Shown here: piece after piece, positions 25,216-34,222 of the stretch
How the letters are laid out: each line of letters opens with the position of its first letter
Numbering within the stretch: the stretch's first letter is position 1
Notes under the pieces: model-generated
What the model saw: only the letters and a program-made list of their open reading frames with translations
Told to the model about the DNA's origin: nothing
The model's database searches: none
Translations under genes and position numbers: made by a program
Assembly (NCBI GenBank): GCA_910575795.1
Contig: CAJTGE010000013.1
Location: forward strand, 1-64,000
From: Clostridiaceae bacterium
GTDB lineage: Bacteria; Bacillota; Clostridia; Lachnospirales; Lachnospiraceae
Direction: 5' to 3'
DNA length: 64,000 bases

Positions 25216-28200
25216 ATGTCATTACGGTTTGTGATCGGCGGTTCCGGTTCGGGAAAGACGAGGTATCTCTATGAGGAGCTCATACAGGAGTCCATAAGAG
25301 AGCCCGGGGGACGTTTTTTTGCCATTGTCCCGGAGCAGTTTACGATGCAGACGCAGAAGGAGATTGTATCCCTTCACCCCTGCCACGGCGTGATGAACAT
25401 TGATATCGTGAGCTTTGAGCGGCTGGCGTGGCGGATTTTTGAGGAGCTGGCAGTGGAACGGCTGGCGGTTCTGGACGATATGGGAAAGGCTATGGTGCTG
25501 CGCAAGGTGGCGGCCGGGGTAAAGAAGGATTTGAAGCTCTTTGGGAGCCATCTGGATCAGATCGGCTTTATCGGGGAGCTGAAATCCATGCTGTCCGAGT
25601 TTTTCCAATACGGGCTCACCGGGGAACGGCTCTTTGAGCTGTCGCAGGAGGAGACGAGCCCGCTGCTGAAGAGAAAGCTCCAGGATATGCATGCGCTGTA
25701 CAGGGCCTTTAAGGAATACACAAGCGAGCGGATGATCGCCAAGGAGGAGCTTCTGGAGATCCTGGCGCGCGAGCTGCCGCGCTCGGCGCTTATCAAAAAC
25801 AGCGTGGTGACACTGGACGGCTATACGGGCTTTACGCCGGTGCAGTATAAGGTGCTGGAGCTGCTTCTTATCTACTGTAAGCGGGTGACGGTGACCGTGA
25901 CCATGGATCCCGCCGATCATCCTTACCGCGAGGCTTCCATGCAGGAGCTGTTCCACATGAGCCGCCATACGGTCTGCCGCCTCATCGATCTGGCGGCCGG
26001 GGCGGGCTGCGGCCGGGAGGAGGATACGTTTCTGGACCGCGTTCCGTACTGGAGGTTCCGGGAGAGCCCGCAGCTCCAGTTTATCGAGAGGGAGCTGTTC
26101 CGGTACCATGCGGCGCAGTATGAGCAGGGAGAGGGCCGCGAAAGCCTCTTTCTGTGGCAGGCGGCGGCCTCTGGCCGGGAGGTGGAGCTTGTGTGCGGGG
26201 AGATCTGCCGCCTGGTCAGGGAAGAGGGCCTGCGCTACCGCGATATTGCGGTGCTGACCGGCGATTTGCCTTCGTATTCCAGGGAGATTGTCCGCCAGTT
26301 TTCGGAAAACGGGATCCCGTTTTTTATTGATTATAAGAAAACTATCATGGGGAATCCCATGGTGGAGCTGATTCGGGCGGCGCTTGATGCGGTCCGGAAA
26401 AATTTTTCTTATGAGAGCATGTTCCGCTATCTGAAAACGGGGCTGGCGGTTCCGGTGGACGAGCGGCTCTATGTGCTGGAGAATTATGTCCTGGCTCTGG
26501 GGATCCGGGGCTTTGCGAAATGGAACGCGCCGTGGGAGAGGACGTACCGCGGGGCGGAGCTTATCAATCTTTTGGAGTTAAATGAGCTTAGGGAGGCGAT
26601 CCTCGCGCCCCTGGCCGGGCTGCGGGCGATCTTTTCCGACAGGAGCGCCGATGTCCAGGCCAAGACCGAAGGGCTTGTGCATTTCCTTGAGGAGCTGGGC
26701 GTGGAGGAAAAACTGCGGGATATGGAGGCGCGGTTCCATGCGTCAGGCGAGGTCAGCCTGGAGAAAGAATTCGGCCAGGCATACGGCCTGGTGATGGAGC
26801 TGTTTGACCGGATTACGGCGCTTTTAGGAGAGGAGCGGATCTCCAGGGCGGAATACTGCGATATTCTGGACGCCGGTTTTGCGGAGATCAAGGTGGGGCT
26901 TATTCCCGCCGTGGTGGATCAGATTCCGGTGGGCGATATTACAAGGAGCCGGCTGTCGCATGTGAAGGCGCTGTTTTTTGTCGGCGTGAACGACGGGGTG
27001 GTCCCTTGTGTTTCCGGGCGGGGCGGGATCCTCTCCGAGGCGGAGAGAAACCGTTTAAAGGCGCGGCAGGTGGAGCTGGCCCCGACCGCCAGGGAGGAAG
27101 GGTTTCTGCAGCGGTTTTATCTGTACCTTGCGCTCACAAAGCCGTCAAAAGCCCTCTATGTGTCGTTTTCCATGGCCTCGGCGGATGGAAAGAGCCTGCG
27201 GCCGTCAAGCCTGGTGGGCCAGCTTTTGAAGCTGTTTCCCGGGATGCGGATTGAGACGCCGGATGTGAACGCTCTGGCGGCCTGGTCGCTTCCTTTGGGG
27301 CTGCGCTCTGTGATAGGCGGCATGAAGAAATATGAAGAAAAGCGGGAGGATGCGGCGTTTCTGGAGCTGTTTTCCTTTTTCCGCGCCTCCGGGGACTATG
27401 GGGAAGAGCTCCGCCGCCTGGGGGAGGCTGTATTTTACTCTTACACGGATCGCGGGATCGGCCGGACGGCGGCAAAGGCGCTTTACAGCCAGATCCTGCG
27501 CGGCAGCGTGACGCGAATGGAGCTTTACGCATCCTGCGCGTACGCCCATTTCCTTGCCTACGGGCTGGAGCTTTCCGAGCGCCCGGCCTATGAGCTGGCC
27601 CCGGCGGATATCGGAAATCTGTTCCACCAGAGCATTGATGCGTATTTTAGGCGCATGAAGGAGGAAAAACGCTCGTTTCGGGCCATTTCAGACGAGGATC
27701 GCGCGCGCCTCGTCGGCGAGTGCGTGGCGGACGTGGCGGCGGAGTACGGAAATACGATCATGAAGAGCTCGGCCCGGAACCGCTATCTGGAGCGGAAGGT
27801 GCGCCGGATTATGGACCGCACGATCTGGGCGCTGACCGAGCAGCTCAAGAAGGGCGATTTTGAACCGGGCGGCTTTGAGGTAACCTTTACGCCGGCCGAT
27901 AACCTGCGCGCCATGAAAATCCCCATTTCCAGGGAGGAGGCCATCCACCTGCGCGGGCGGATTGACCGGATCGACTTATGCGAGGACGGGGATCTGCTGT
28001 ATTTGAAAATCATTGACTATAAGACAGGGAAGACGAAATTCGACTTGACGGAGCTGTACCACGGCCTGCAGCTCCAGCTCGTGGTCTATATGGACGCGGC
28101 GGTGGAAAAGGTGCAGCGCGAGCGGCCGGAAAAACGCGTGATCCCGGCCGGGATCTTCTATTACCACATCGATGACCCGATGCTGGATCGCGGGGAGGCA

Positions 28201-28659
28201 GCGCTTGATGAAGACGATTCGCCGGATCCGGCGGGGATCTTAAAGAAGCTGCGCATGAACGGGCTGGTAAACGGGGATCCGGCGGCGCTGGGACATCTGG
28301 ATCACCGCCTGGATTTCGGCGGAGGCGGGAGCGTGGATTCGAGCGTTGTGCCGGTTTCGATTAAGGACGACGCGATCGTGATGCGGCGTTCCTCCGTGGC
28401 GGGCGAGGAGCGGTTCGCGGCCCTGGGGGCCTTTGTGAATCAGAAGATGAGACGTATGGGGCGGGAGATTTTAGACGGCCGGGTTTCTGTTTCGCCGTAT
28501 AAAAACGGGATGCGGACGGCCTGCGATTTCTGCCCGTACCACAGTGTGTGCGGGTTTGATTTGAAGACCGAGGGATATGGGTTTAGGAGGCTGGACAGCC
28601 CGGGGGCGGAGGAGATTTGGGAGCGGATTGTGAAGGCGGCGGAGGAAGGGGATGTGTGA
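25216..28659 (+). CDS. addB: ATP-dependent helicase/nuclease subunit B
   Basis: 1147 aa, full length. The Walker A motif GGSGSGKT is at the N-terminus (about residues 8-15). The C-terminal RecB-like nuclease has GRIDRIDL and LKIIDYKTGKTKFDL. Cysteines for an Fe-S cluster are visible: one in YASCAYAHF and three in CDFCPYHSVC near the C-terminus. With AddA it resects double-strand breaks up to a Chi-like site and feeds RecA. GGGGAGGAG precedes ATG 25216. It is separated from addA by a hairpin repeat and a GNAT gene. Confidence 0.95.
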   Translation: MSLRFVIGGSGSGKTRYLYEELIQESIREPGGRFFAIVPEQFTMQTQKEIVSLHPCHGVMNIDIVSFERLAWRIFEELAVERLAVLDDMGKAMVLRKVAAGVKKDLKLFGSHLDQIGFIGELKSMLSEFFQYGLTGERLFELSQEETSPLLKRKLQDMHALYRAFKEYTSERMIAKEELLEILARELPRSALIKNSVVTLDGYTGFTPVQYKVLELLLIYCKRVTVTVTMDPADHPYREASMQELFHMSRHTVCRLIDLAAGAGCGREEDTFLDRVPYWRFRESPQLQFIERELFRYHAAQYEQGEGRESLFLWQAAASGREVELVCGEICRLVREEGLRYRDIAVLTGDLPSYSREIVRQFSENGIPFFIDYKKTIMGNPMVELIRAALDAVRKNFSYESMFRYLKTGLAVPVDERLYVLENYVLALGIRGFAKWNAPWERTYRGAELINLLELNELREAILAPLAGLRAIFSDRSADVQAKTEGLVHFLEELGVEEKLRDMEARFHASGEVSLEKEFGQAYGLVMELFDRITALLGEERISRAEYCDILDAGFAEIKVGLIPAVVDQIPVGDITRSRLSHVKALFFVGVNDGVVPCVSGRGGILSEAERNRLKARQVELAPTAREEGFLQRFYLYLALTKPSKALYVSFSMASADGKSLRPSSLVGQLLKLFPGMRIETPDVNALAAWSLPLGLRSVIGGMKKYEEKREDAAFLELFSFFRASGDYGEELRRLGEAVFYSYTDRGIGRTAAKALYSQILRGSVTRMELYASCAYAHFLAYGLELSERPAYELAPADIGNLFHQSIDAYFRRMKEEKRSFRAISDEDRARLVGECVADVAAEYGNTIMKSSARNRYLERKVRRIMDRTIWALTEQLKKGDFEPGGFEVTFTPADNLRAMKIPISREEAIHLRGRIDRIDLCEDGDLLYLKIIDYKTGKTKFDLTELYHGLQLQLVVYMDAAVEKVQRERPEKRVIPAGIFYYHIDDPMLDRGEAALDEDDSPDPAGILKKLRMNGLVNGDPAALGHLDHRLDFGGGGSVDSSVVPVSIKDDAIVMRRSSVAGEERFAALGAFVNQKMRRMGREILDGRVSVSPYKNGMRTACDFCPYHSVCGFDLKTEGYGFRRLDSPGAEEIWERIVKAAEEGDV

Positions 28660-28660
28660 A

Positions 28661-28813
28661 GAGGCCGCCGGAGCCAGGCTCCATATCCAACGGAACCCCG
28701 CTTCCGCCCGTAGAAAAGCGCAGCGGACGCTAAGCTCGAAAAGACCTCGCTTAGCGCCGGCGGTTTTCTACGGGTTCCTTATAGGTTTGGAATCGGACTC
28801 CGGCGGCCCTCTC
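28661..28813. repeat. Long imperfect hairpin element after addB
   Basis: GAGGCCGCCGGAG at the left pairs with CTCCGGCGGCCCTC at the right. Inner arms also match: CCGTAGAAAA with TTTTCTACGG, GGAACCCC with GGGTTCC, and CGCTAAGC with GCTTAGCG. The roughly 150-bp unit folds into one long stem and has no gene. It begins one base after the addB stop. Its right flank, GGCGGCCCTCTCACGACA, is almost repeated at 42902-42919. The rest of 28814-28959 holds nothing I recognise. Confidence 0.75.
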
Positions 28814-28959
28814 ACGACAGACAATGCCCCGCAACAGCACACTTCGCTTAACTAAATACATTGCAACCTGAACGATTCCGCTACCCTGCCAAGATAATAG
28901 ATGACTTCTGCCATGATATCCGATATAATAATAAAAATCATACAATCATCGAAGGGAGC

Positions 28960-29607
28960 ATGGCCTTGTTTACGATACGAAATGAAACAGAAAACGACTA
29001 TACAATTGTAGAAGCGCTGATCAGAAAAGCCTTTTACAATCTTTACATTCCGGGATGTGTGGAGCATTATCTGGCGCATATCATGCGCTGTCATGAGGAC
29101 TTTATCCCCGAGCTGGATTTTGTGGCAGAGCTTGACGGGCAGGTGATTGGCAGTATAATGTATACACGGGCCGGACTGGTCGATGAGGCGGGCCGGGAAA
29201 AAGCGATCCTCACCTTTGGCCCGGTCTGCATACTGCCGGAATACCAGCGGATGGGGTACGGCGCAAGCCTCATGGAATATTCCTTTGAGAAGGCCGTATC
29301 GCTTGGCTATGATGTGATCGTGATATTCGGAAGCCCCGCAAACTATGTGGGCCGCGGGTTTCAGAGCTGCAGGAAACATCATATCTGCGACGAAAACGGG
29401 AAGTATCCGGCGGCGATGATGGTGAAAGAGCTGGTTCCCCACGCGCTGGACGGCAGGCGGCAGACGTATCATGGCAGCCCGGTGATGGCCTTTGACGAGG
29501 AAGCGGCCGGGCGGTACGATGATGCGCTGGAGGAGATGAAGAAGGAACACCGGCCAAGCCAGGAGGAATTTTACATCATGAGCCATGCGTTTCTGGAGGA
29601 TAAGTAG
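28960..29607 (+). CDS. GNAT-family N-acetyltransferase
   Basis: 215 aa. A single GNAT domain occupies the first 150 residues. It has the acetyl-CoA loop EYQRMGYGASLMEYSFEKA and FGPVCILP just before it, then VIVIFGSPANYVGRGFQSC. The C-terminal 60 residues are an extension typical of the YhbS-like group, ending EEFYIMSHAFLEDK. The substrate is unknown. GAAGGGA precedes ATG 28960. Its stop is two bases before addA, so addA may be translationally coupled to it. A gene between addB and addA is not the most common arrangement. Confidence 0.85.
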   Translation: MALFTIRNETENDYTIVEALIRKAFYNLYIPGCVEHYLAHIMRCHEDFIPELDFVAELDGQVIGSIMYTRAGLVDEAGREKAILTFGPVCILPEYQRMGYGASLMEYSFEKAVSLGYDVIVIFGSPANYVGRGFQSCRKHHICDENGKYPAAMMVKELVPHALDGRRQTYHGSPVMAFDEEAAGRYDDALEEMKKEHRPSQEEFYIMSHAFLEDK

Positions 29608-29609
29608 GT

Positions 29610-32600
29610 ATGGCAGTCGATTGGACAAGGGAACAGAGGCAGGTCATTGAGAGCCGCAGCCGGAATCTGCTGGTCTCGGCCGCGGCGGGAAGCGGGAAGA
29701 CGGCGGTTCTGGTGGAGCGGATTGTGCGGATGGTCACAGAGGGGGAGCATCCGCTGGAGATCGACCGCCTTCTGGTCATGACCTTCACCCGGGCGGCGGC
29801 GGCGGAGATGCGGGAGCGGATTCAGGAGGCGATCGAGAAGAAGCTTGAGGAGCAGCCGGACAACGGCCATCTCCAGCGCCAGGCGGTGATGGCGCAGTAT
29901 GCCCGGATCACGACCATTGACAGCTTCTGCCTGTATATTTTAAAAGAGCATTTTGACCGTCTGCATCTGGATCCGGCCTTCCGCGTGGGGGATGAGGGGG
30001 AAATGCTCCTGCTGCGCGCGGATGTGATGCGCGATATGCTGGAGGACTACTATGAGAACGGCGGGGAGCGCTATGAGGCGTTTGTGGACGCCTATGCGGT
30101 GGGAAAGGCGGACGCCGGGATCGATGAGGCCATTTTTCAGGTCTACGCATTTTCACAGAGCAATCCGTGGCCAAAGGAATGGCTGGCGCGCTGCCGGAGG
30201 GAGCTTGAGGACGCTTCGCCCGAGGGGTTTAACCAGACGGAGTGGATGCGTTTCCTTTTGAAGGATGCGGCCATGCAGGCAGAAGAGTGGATGCGGGAGC
30301 TCTCTGAGGCGGCCATGCTCTGTGAAGAGGAGGACGGGCCGCAGCCGTATCTGGCGGCGATCCGGGAGGATTTGAGCCAGATAAGCCATATCCTTGCATG
30401 TACGGATTCCTATGAGGCGTTCAGCCGCGCGGTGGGCGGCGTCGCCTTTTCCCGCCTGGCGGCGATCCGGGGAAATAAACATTCCGTGAACCCGGAGAAA
30501 AAGGAACAGGTTTCGGACTGCAGGAAGCGCATCAAAAAGGCGGTGGAGCGGCTCAAAGAAGAATATCTGTTCGAGTCCCCGGAACAGGCGCTGCGCGATC
30601 TGGAGGAGAGCCGGGACGGGCTTTTGATGCTTCTGGAGCTCACTGAGGAGTTTTCCAGACGGTTTCAGGAAAAGAAAAAGGAAAAAAATGTGCTGGATTT
30701 CAATGATCTGGAGCATTTTGCCCTCCAGGCATTGACAGAGCCGGGGGAAGGCCGCGGCGCGGGGGATGACTCTGATATGGAAAACGGCTCCGCTATGGAG
30801 AACCGCCGCGGTGAGGGAGAAGGCCGCGATGAGGAGGACGGTTCCGGGACAGGAAAAGAGGACGGGACAGGGCGGGAGGCCGGAGCCGCGCGGGTGCCGG
30901 GGCCGGTGGCGGACGAGCTGAGCCGTCAGTTTGACGAGATTCTGGTGGATGAGTACCAGGACAGCAATCTGGTGCAGGAAACGCTGATCCGCTATATTTC
31001 CAGGGAGCGCTTCGGGCAGCCCAATGTCTTTATGGTGGGAGATGTGAAGCAGAGCATCTACAAATTCCGCCTGGCGCGGCCGGAGCTGTTTCTGGAAAAA
31101 TACGATGCCTATGCGCGGGAGGACGGGCCGTTTCAGAAGATCGAGCTGCACCAGAATTTCCGCAGCCGCAGCGCGGTTCTGGACAGCGTGAATGATGTGT
31201 TTTACCGCATTATGACGAAAAAGCTGGGCGGCATTGCCTATACGGAGGATGCGGCGCTCCATGCCGGGGCGGTGTTTGAAGAGCGGGAGGGGCTTTCGGA
31301 GCTTGAAACCGAGCTTCTGCTGATCGATACAGCGGCCGGCGCGCTCGAAGAGCTGGATGAGGATCTCTCAGACTACACGACCAGGGAGCTGGAGGCCGGC
31401 ATGATCGCGGGCCGGATTAAGGAGCTCGTGGATCCGGAGACGGGGCTTACGGTCTGGGACAAGGAGGAAAAACGCTACAGAAGGGCCGGGTACGGGGATA
31501 TCGTGATCCTTTTAAGGAGCGTCAGCGGCTGGGCGGAGAGCTTCTGCGAGGTGCTGGGGCGTTTCGGCATTCCGGCAGCGGCTGAGTCGCGGACCGGGTA
31601 TTTTACCGCAATTGAGGTGGAGACGGTTTTAAACCTTCTGGCCGTGATTGACAATCCCATTCAGGATATCCCGCTGGCCTCGGTTCTGAAATCGCCGATC
31701 GGGGCCCTCACGGACGAGGAGATGGCGCACATCGCGGCCTGGTACAAGGCTGCCGGCGCGAAAGAGGCCCACAAGGGGCTTTACTGGGCGGTCAGGGCGT
31801 ACTTAGAGGAGGACGAGGGCGTTGATGTTTCGGGCTGCGGCCGGCGGCCGGCGCTGGCCGCGCGCTTAAAGGAGCTGTCCGGCCTGCTGGCGGAGCTTAC
31901 GTCCATGGCGGTGTATCTGCCCATGCATGAGCTTTTGTACCGCATCTATGACAGAACCGGATATTATTCGTACGTGTCAGCCATGCCGGGCGGGGAGGCC
32001 AGGCGGGCCAACCTGGATATGCTGGTGGAAAAGGCGGCCGCCTATGAGAGCACCAGCTACCGCGGCGTCTTTCATTTTATCCGGTATATCGAAAAGCTGA
32101 AAAAGTACAATACGGATTTCGGGGAGGCCAGGGCGCAGACAGGCCGGACGGACGCGGTGCGGATCATGAGTATCCATAAAAGCAAGGGCCTGGAATTCCC
32201 CATCGTGTTTGTGGCGGCCATGGCGAAGCAGTTTAATAAGCAGGATACAAGGGGAAAGCTTTTGATCGACGCGGATCTGGGGATCGGAACCGATTATCTG
32301 GATCCGGTGAAGCGCTTAAAGGGGCCGACGCTTAAGAAAAACGTGATGAAGCGCCGCATGGAGCTGGACGCCCTGGGAGAGGAGCTCAGGGTGCTCTATG
32401 TGGCCATGACGCGCGCGAAGGAAAAGCTGATCCTCACCGCGTCCGTAAAAGGACTGTCGGACCGCCTGGAGAAATGGAACCATTTTTCGCCGGAGGAGGG
32501 CCGCGTCCCCTGCACGGTGCTGACGCTGGCCGGGTCATATCTGGACTGGATCCTGATGAGCATGCGGGCGGCCCCCGCCCCGGTGCGGATTGCGGTCCGC

Positions 32601-33422
32601 GAGGAAAAGGCGGCCGGGCAGCTTTCGCGCGAGATCGGGGCCCAGCTTGCGCGCCGGGACAGCCTTGAGGAGCTGTTCGGGGAGCGGCCGGACGAGACGT
32701 ATGACGAGGCGTTCCGGGAACGCCTTACCCGCTCGTTTACATTCCGCTATCCGTTCCAGGCGGATATGGTCCTGAACACCAAGATGTCTGTATCTGAGCT
32801 CAAGCGCGCCCATTTGGAGGAGGAAGAGGAGGAGACGGCTTACCTGCCCACGCTCCCGGCCTTTATGGGAGAGGAGGAGCGGGAGGAGGGCGGAACCACG
32901 CGCGGAAACGCCTATCACCGCCTGATGCAGCTTTTGCCGTTTGAAGAGATCGGAGAGGGGGATATCTCCACGGATCAGGCGCTTTTGGCATGGATTCATT
33001 CCTGTCTTGCGCGTTTTCAGAAGGAAAAACGTATCACGCAGGAGGCGGCCTCCCTCATACGGCCGGGCGATATCGCGGCCTTCCTGAAAACCGGGCTGGG
33101 CCGCCGTCTGTGCCGCGCCGCCCGGGCCGGGCGGCTGAGGCGGGAGCAGCCGTTTGTGATCGGGATCCCGGCCCGCGAGATGGGGGACTGGGATTCCGGC
33201 GAGCTGGTTCTGATCCAGGGAATCATCGACGCATTTTTCGAGGAGGACGGCGAGCTGGTGGTGGTCGATTATAAGACCGATTATGCGGCCAATGAGGAGG
33301 TATTGAAAAACCGCTATGAGGCGCAGATACGCTACTATGAGCGCGCGCTCTGCCAGATAAGCGGGAAACGGGTAAAGGAACGGTGCATCTATTCGTACAG
33401 GCTGGGGGAGATTTGGGTCTGA
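29610..33422 (+). CDS. addA: ATP-dependent helicase/nuclease subunit A
   Basis: 1270 aa. UvrD-like SF1 helicase with Walker A AAAGSGKTAVLV (about 24-35), Walker B ILVDEYQDSN (about 445) and motif VI LYVAMTRAKEKL. The C-terminal RecB-type nuclease has IIDAFFEEDGELVVVDYKTD. A glycine- and acid-rich insert, roughly residues 380-430 (GRGAGDDSDMENG and similar), lies just before Walker B and looks like a flexible linker not usual in the family. The only ribosome site is a weak AAGTAGG, in keeping with coupling to the GNAT gene. Confidence 0.95.
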   Translation: MAVDWTREQRQVIESRSRNLLVSAAAGSGKTAVLVERIVRMVTEGEHPLEIDRLLVMTFTRAAAAEMRERIQEAIEKKLEEQPDNGHLQRQAVMAQYARITTIDSFCLYILKEHFDRLHLDPAFRVGDEGEMLLLRADVMRDMLEDYYENGGERYEAFVDAYAVGKADAGIDEAIFQVYAFSQSNPWPKEWLARCRRELEDASPEGFNQTEWMRFLLKDAAMQAEEWMRELSEAAMLCEEEDGPQPYLAAIREDLSQISHILACTDSYEAFSRAVGGVAFSRLAAIRGNKHSVNPEKKEQVSDCRKRIKKAVERLKEEYLFESPEQALRDLEESRDGLLMLLELTEEFSRRFQEKKKEKNVLDFNDLEHFALQALTEPGEGRGAGDDSDMENGSAMENRRGEGEGRDEEDGSGTGKEDGTGREAGAARVPGPVADELSRQFDEILVDEYQDSNLVQETLIRYISRERFGQPNVFMVGDVKQSIYKFRLARPELFLEKYDAYAREDGPFQKIELHQNFRSRSAVLDSVNDVFYRIMTKKLGGIAYTEDAALHAGAVFEEREGLSELETELLLIDTAAGALEELDEDLSDYTTRELEAGMIAGRIKELVDPETGLTVWDKEEKRYRRAGYGDIVILLRSVSGWAESFCEVLGRFGIPAAAESRTGYFTAIEVETVLNLLAVIDNPIQDIPLASVLKSPIGALTDEEMAHIAAWYKAAGAKEAHKGLYWAVRAYLEEDEGVDVSGCGRRPALAARLKELSGLLAELTSMAVYLPMHELLYRIYDRTGYYSYVSAMPGGEARRANLDMLVEKAAAYESTSYRGVFHFIRYIEKLKKYNTDFGEARAQTGRTDAVRIMSIHKSKGLEFPIVFVAAMAKQFNKQDTRGKLLIDADLGIGTDYLDPVKRLKGPTLKKNVMKRRMELDALGEELRVLYVAMTRAKEKLILTASVKGLSDRLEKWNHFSPEEGRVPCTVLTLAGSYLDWILMSMRAAPAPVRIAVREEKAAGQLSREIGAQLARRDSLEELFGERPDETYDEAFRERLTRSFTFRYPFQADMVLNTKMSVSELKRAHLEEEEEETAYLPTLPAFMGEEEREEGGTTRGNAYHRLMQLLPFEEIGEGDISTDQALLAWIHSCLARFQKEKRITQEAASLIRPGDIAAFLKTGLGRRLCRAARAGRLRREQPFVIGIPAREMGDWDSGELVLIQGIIDAFFEEDGELVVVDYKTDYAANEEVLKNRYEAQIRYYERALCQISGKRVKERCIYSYRLGEIWV

Positions 33423-33484
33423 GCCGATGTCCTTTCATTTGCCTGAGGAATCATCAATGAAAAATCAAAAAGGAGAATAAAACC

Positions 33485-33910
33485 ATGACCAGAGAAGAGA
33501 TCGATTCTAAAATTTCAATTGCCCATGAAAATCACAAAAAGGGCTATAATTGCGCGCAGTCCGTGTCGTGCGCATTCTCGGACCGGACGGATTTTGACGA
33601 GGAGACGATCTTTCGCCTGACAGAGGGCCTTGGCCTGGGGATGGGCGGGATGCAGGGGATGTGCGGCGCGATCGCGGCGGCGGGGGTGCTGGCCGGCGCG
33701 AAGTGCAGCACAGGCAACTTAAAAGCGCCGGATTCCAAGGCGTCGTCCTACCGCCTGGCCAGGGCCTGTCTGGAGCGTTTTAAAGAAAAGGACGGGGCGG
33801 TACTCTGCCGCGATTTAAAGGGCCTGGACACGGGAACCGTGCTGCGTCCCTGCCCGGAATGTATTTCCGACGCCGTGGAAATCATCGCGGAGCTTTTGTA
33901 CAGCGAATAG
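33485..33910 (+). CDS. C-GCAxxG-C-C family protein
   Basis: 141 aa. The family pattern is clear: YNCAQSV, then GMCGAIAAAGVLAG, KCSTG, LCRDL and RPCPECISDAVEI. The conserved cysteines probably bind a metal or redox cofactor. Members are common in anaerobes and often neighbour redox genes; no activity is established to my knowledge. AAAAAGGAG precedes ATG 33485. It is separated from addA by 62 bp. Confidence 0.88.
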   Translation: MTREEIDSKISIAHENHKKGYNCAQSVSCAFSDRTDFDEETIFRLTEGLGLGMGGMQGMCGAIAAAGVLAGAKCSTGNLKAPDSKASSYRLARACLERFKEKDGAVLCRDLKGLDTGTVLRPCPECISDAVEIIAELLYSE

Positions 33911-33942
33911 CCGTCTGGTTCCCGGCCTCGCGGACGCCGATG

Positions 33943-34075
33943 GTAACCGTTCAGACAACCTGAACTGTTACGGCATCTGCCCATGAAAATCGCTTCGCGA
34001 TGGGGCGGATGCCTGCTGCCGCCGCGTTTTCGTACGGTCAGCGCAGCAGGTGCGCAGACCTATCTGAACCGTTAC
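33943..34075. mobile_element. MITE-like repeat, GTAACCGTTCAGA family
   Basis: The left end GTAACCGTTCAGA (33943-33955) and right end TCTGAACCGTTAC (34063-34075) are inverted repeats with one mismatch. The inside includes GCTGCCGCCGCGTTTTCGTA and GGTCAGCGCAGCAGGTGCGC, shared in opposite orientation with 42810-42955 and, partly, 7899-7935. No open frame is conserved. Confidence 0.75.
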
Positions 34076-34166
34076 CGCCGGCGGAGTTCCGGGCGTGGAT
34101 ACATACAGGCATGATCCGCGGTTTCTTCTAATAAAATAGTACCAGCCAGCCTTTTTTTGTAAAAGC

Positions 34167-34194
34167 ACTTCAGGGTTTCGGGCGGCATAAGATA
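34167..34194 (+). promoter_or_regulatory. Candidate sigma-K promoter of sigK
   Basis: The sequence AC at 34167-34168, 17 bp, then CATAAGATA at 34186-34194 fits the B. subtilis sigma-K consensus (AC-N17-CATANNNTA). It lies 29 bp before the TTG start of sigK, leaving a short leader. Such a site would allow autoregulation. The -35 match is only two bases, so this is an inference. Confidence 0.45.
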
Positions 34195-34222
34195 GAGTAA
34201 CGTAGTCTTGAGGTGGCTTTCT

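Noticed and set aside
25222-26109. Minus-strand frame (295 codons) opposite addB
   Set aside because: Antisense shadow of a conserved gene without any recognisable motif.
30153-31262. Minus-strand frame (369 codons) opposite addA
   Set aside because: Antisense shadow; addA is a full-length, well-conserved gene.
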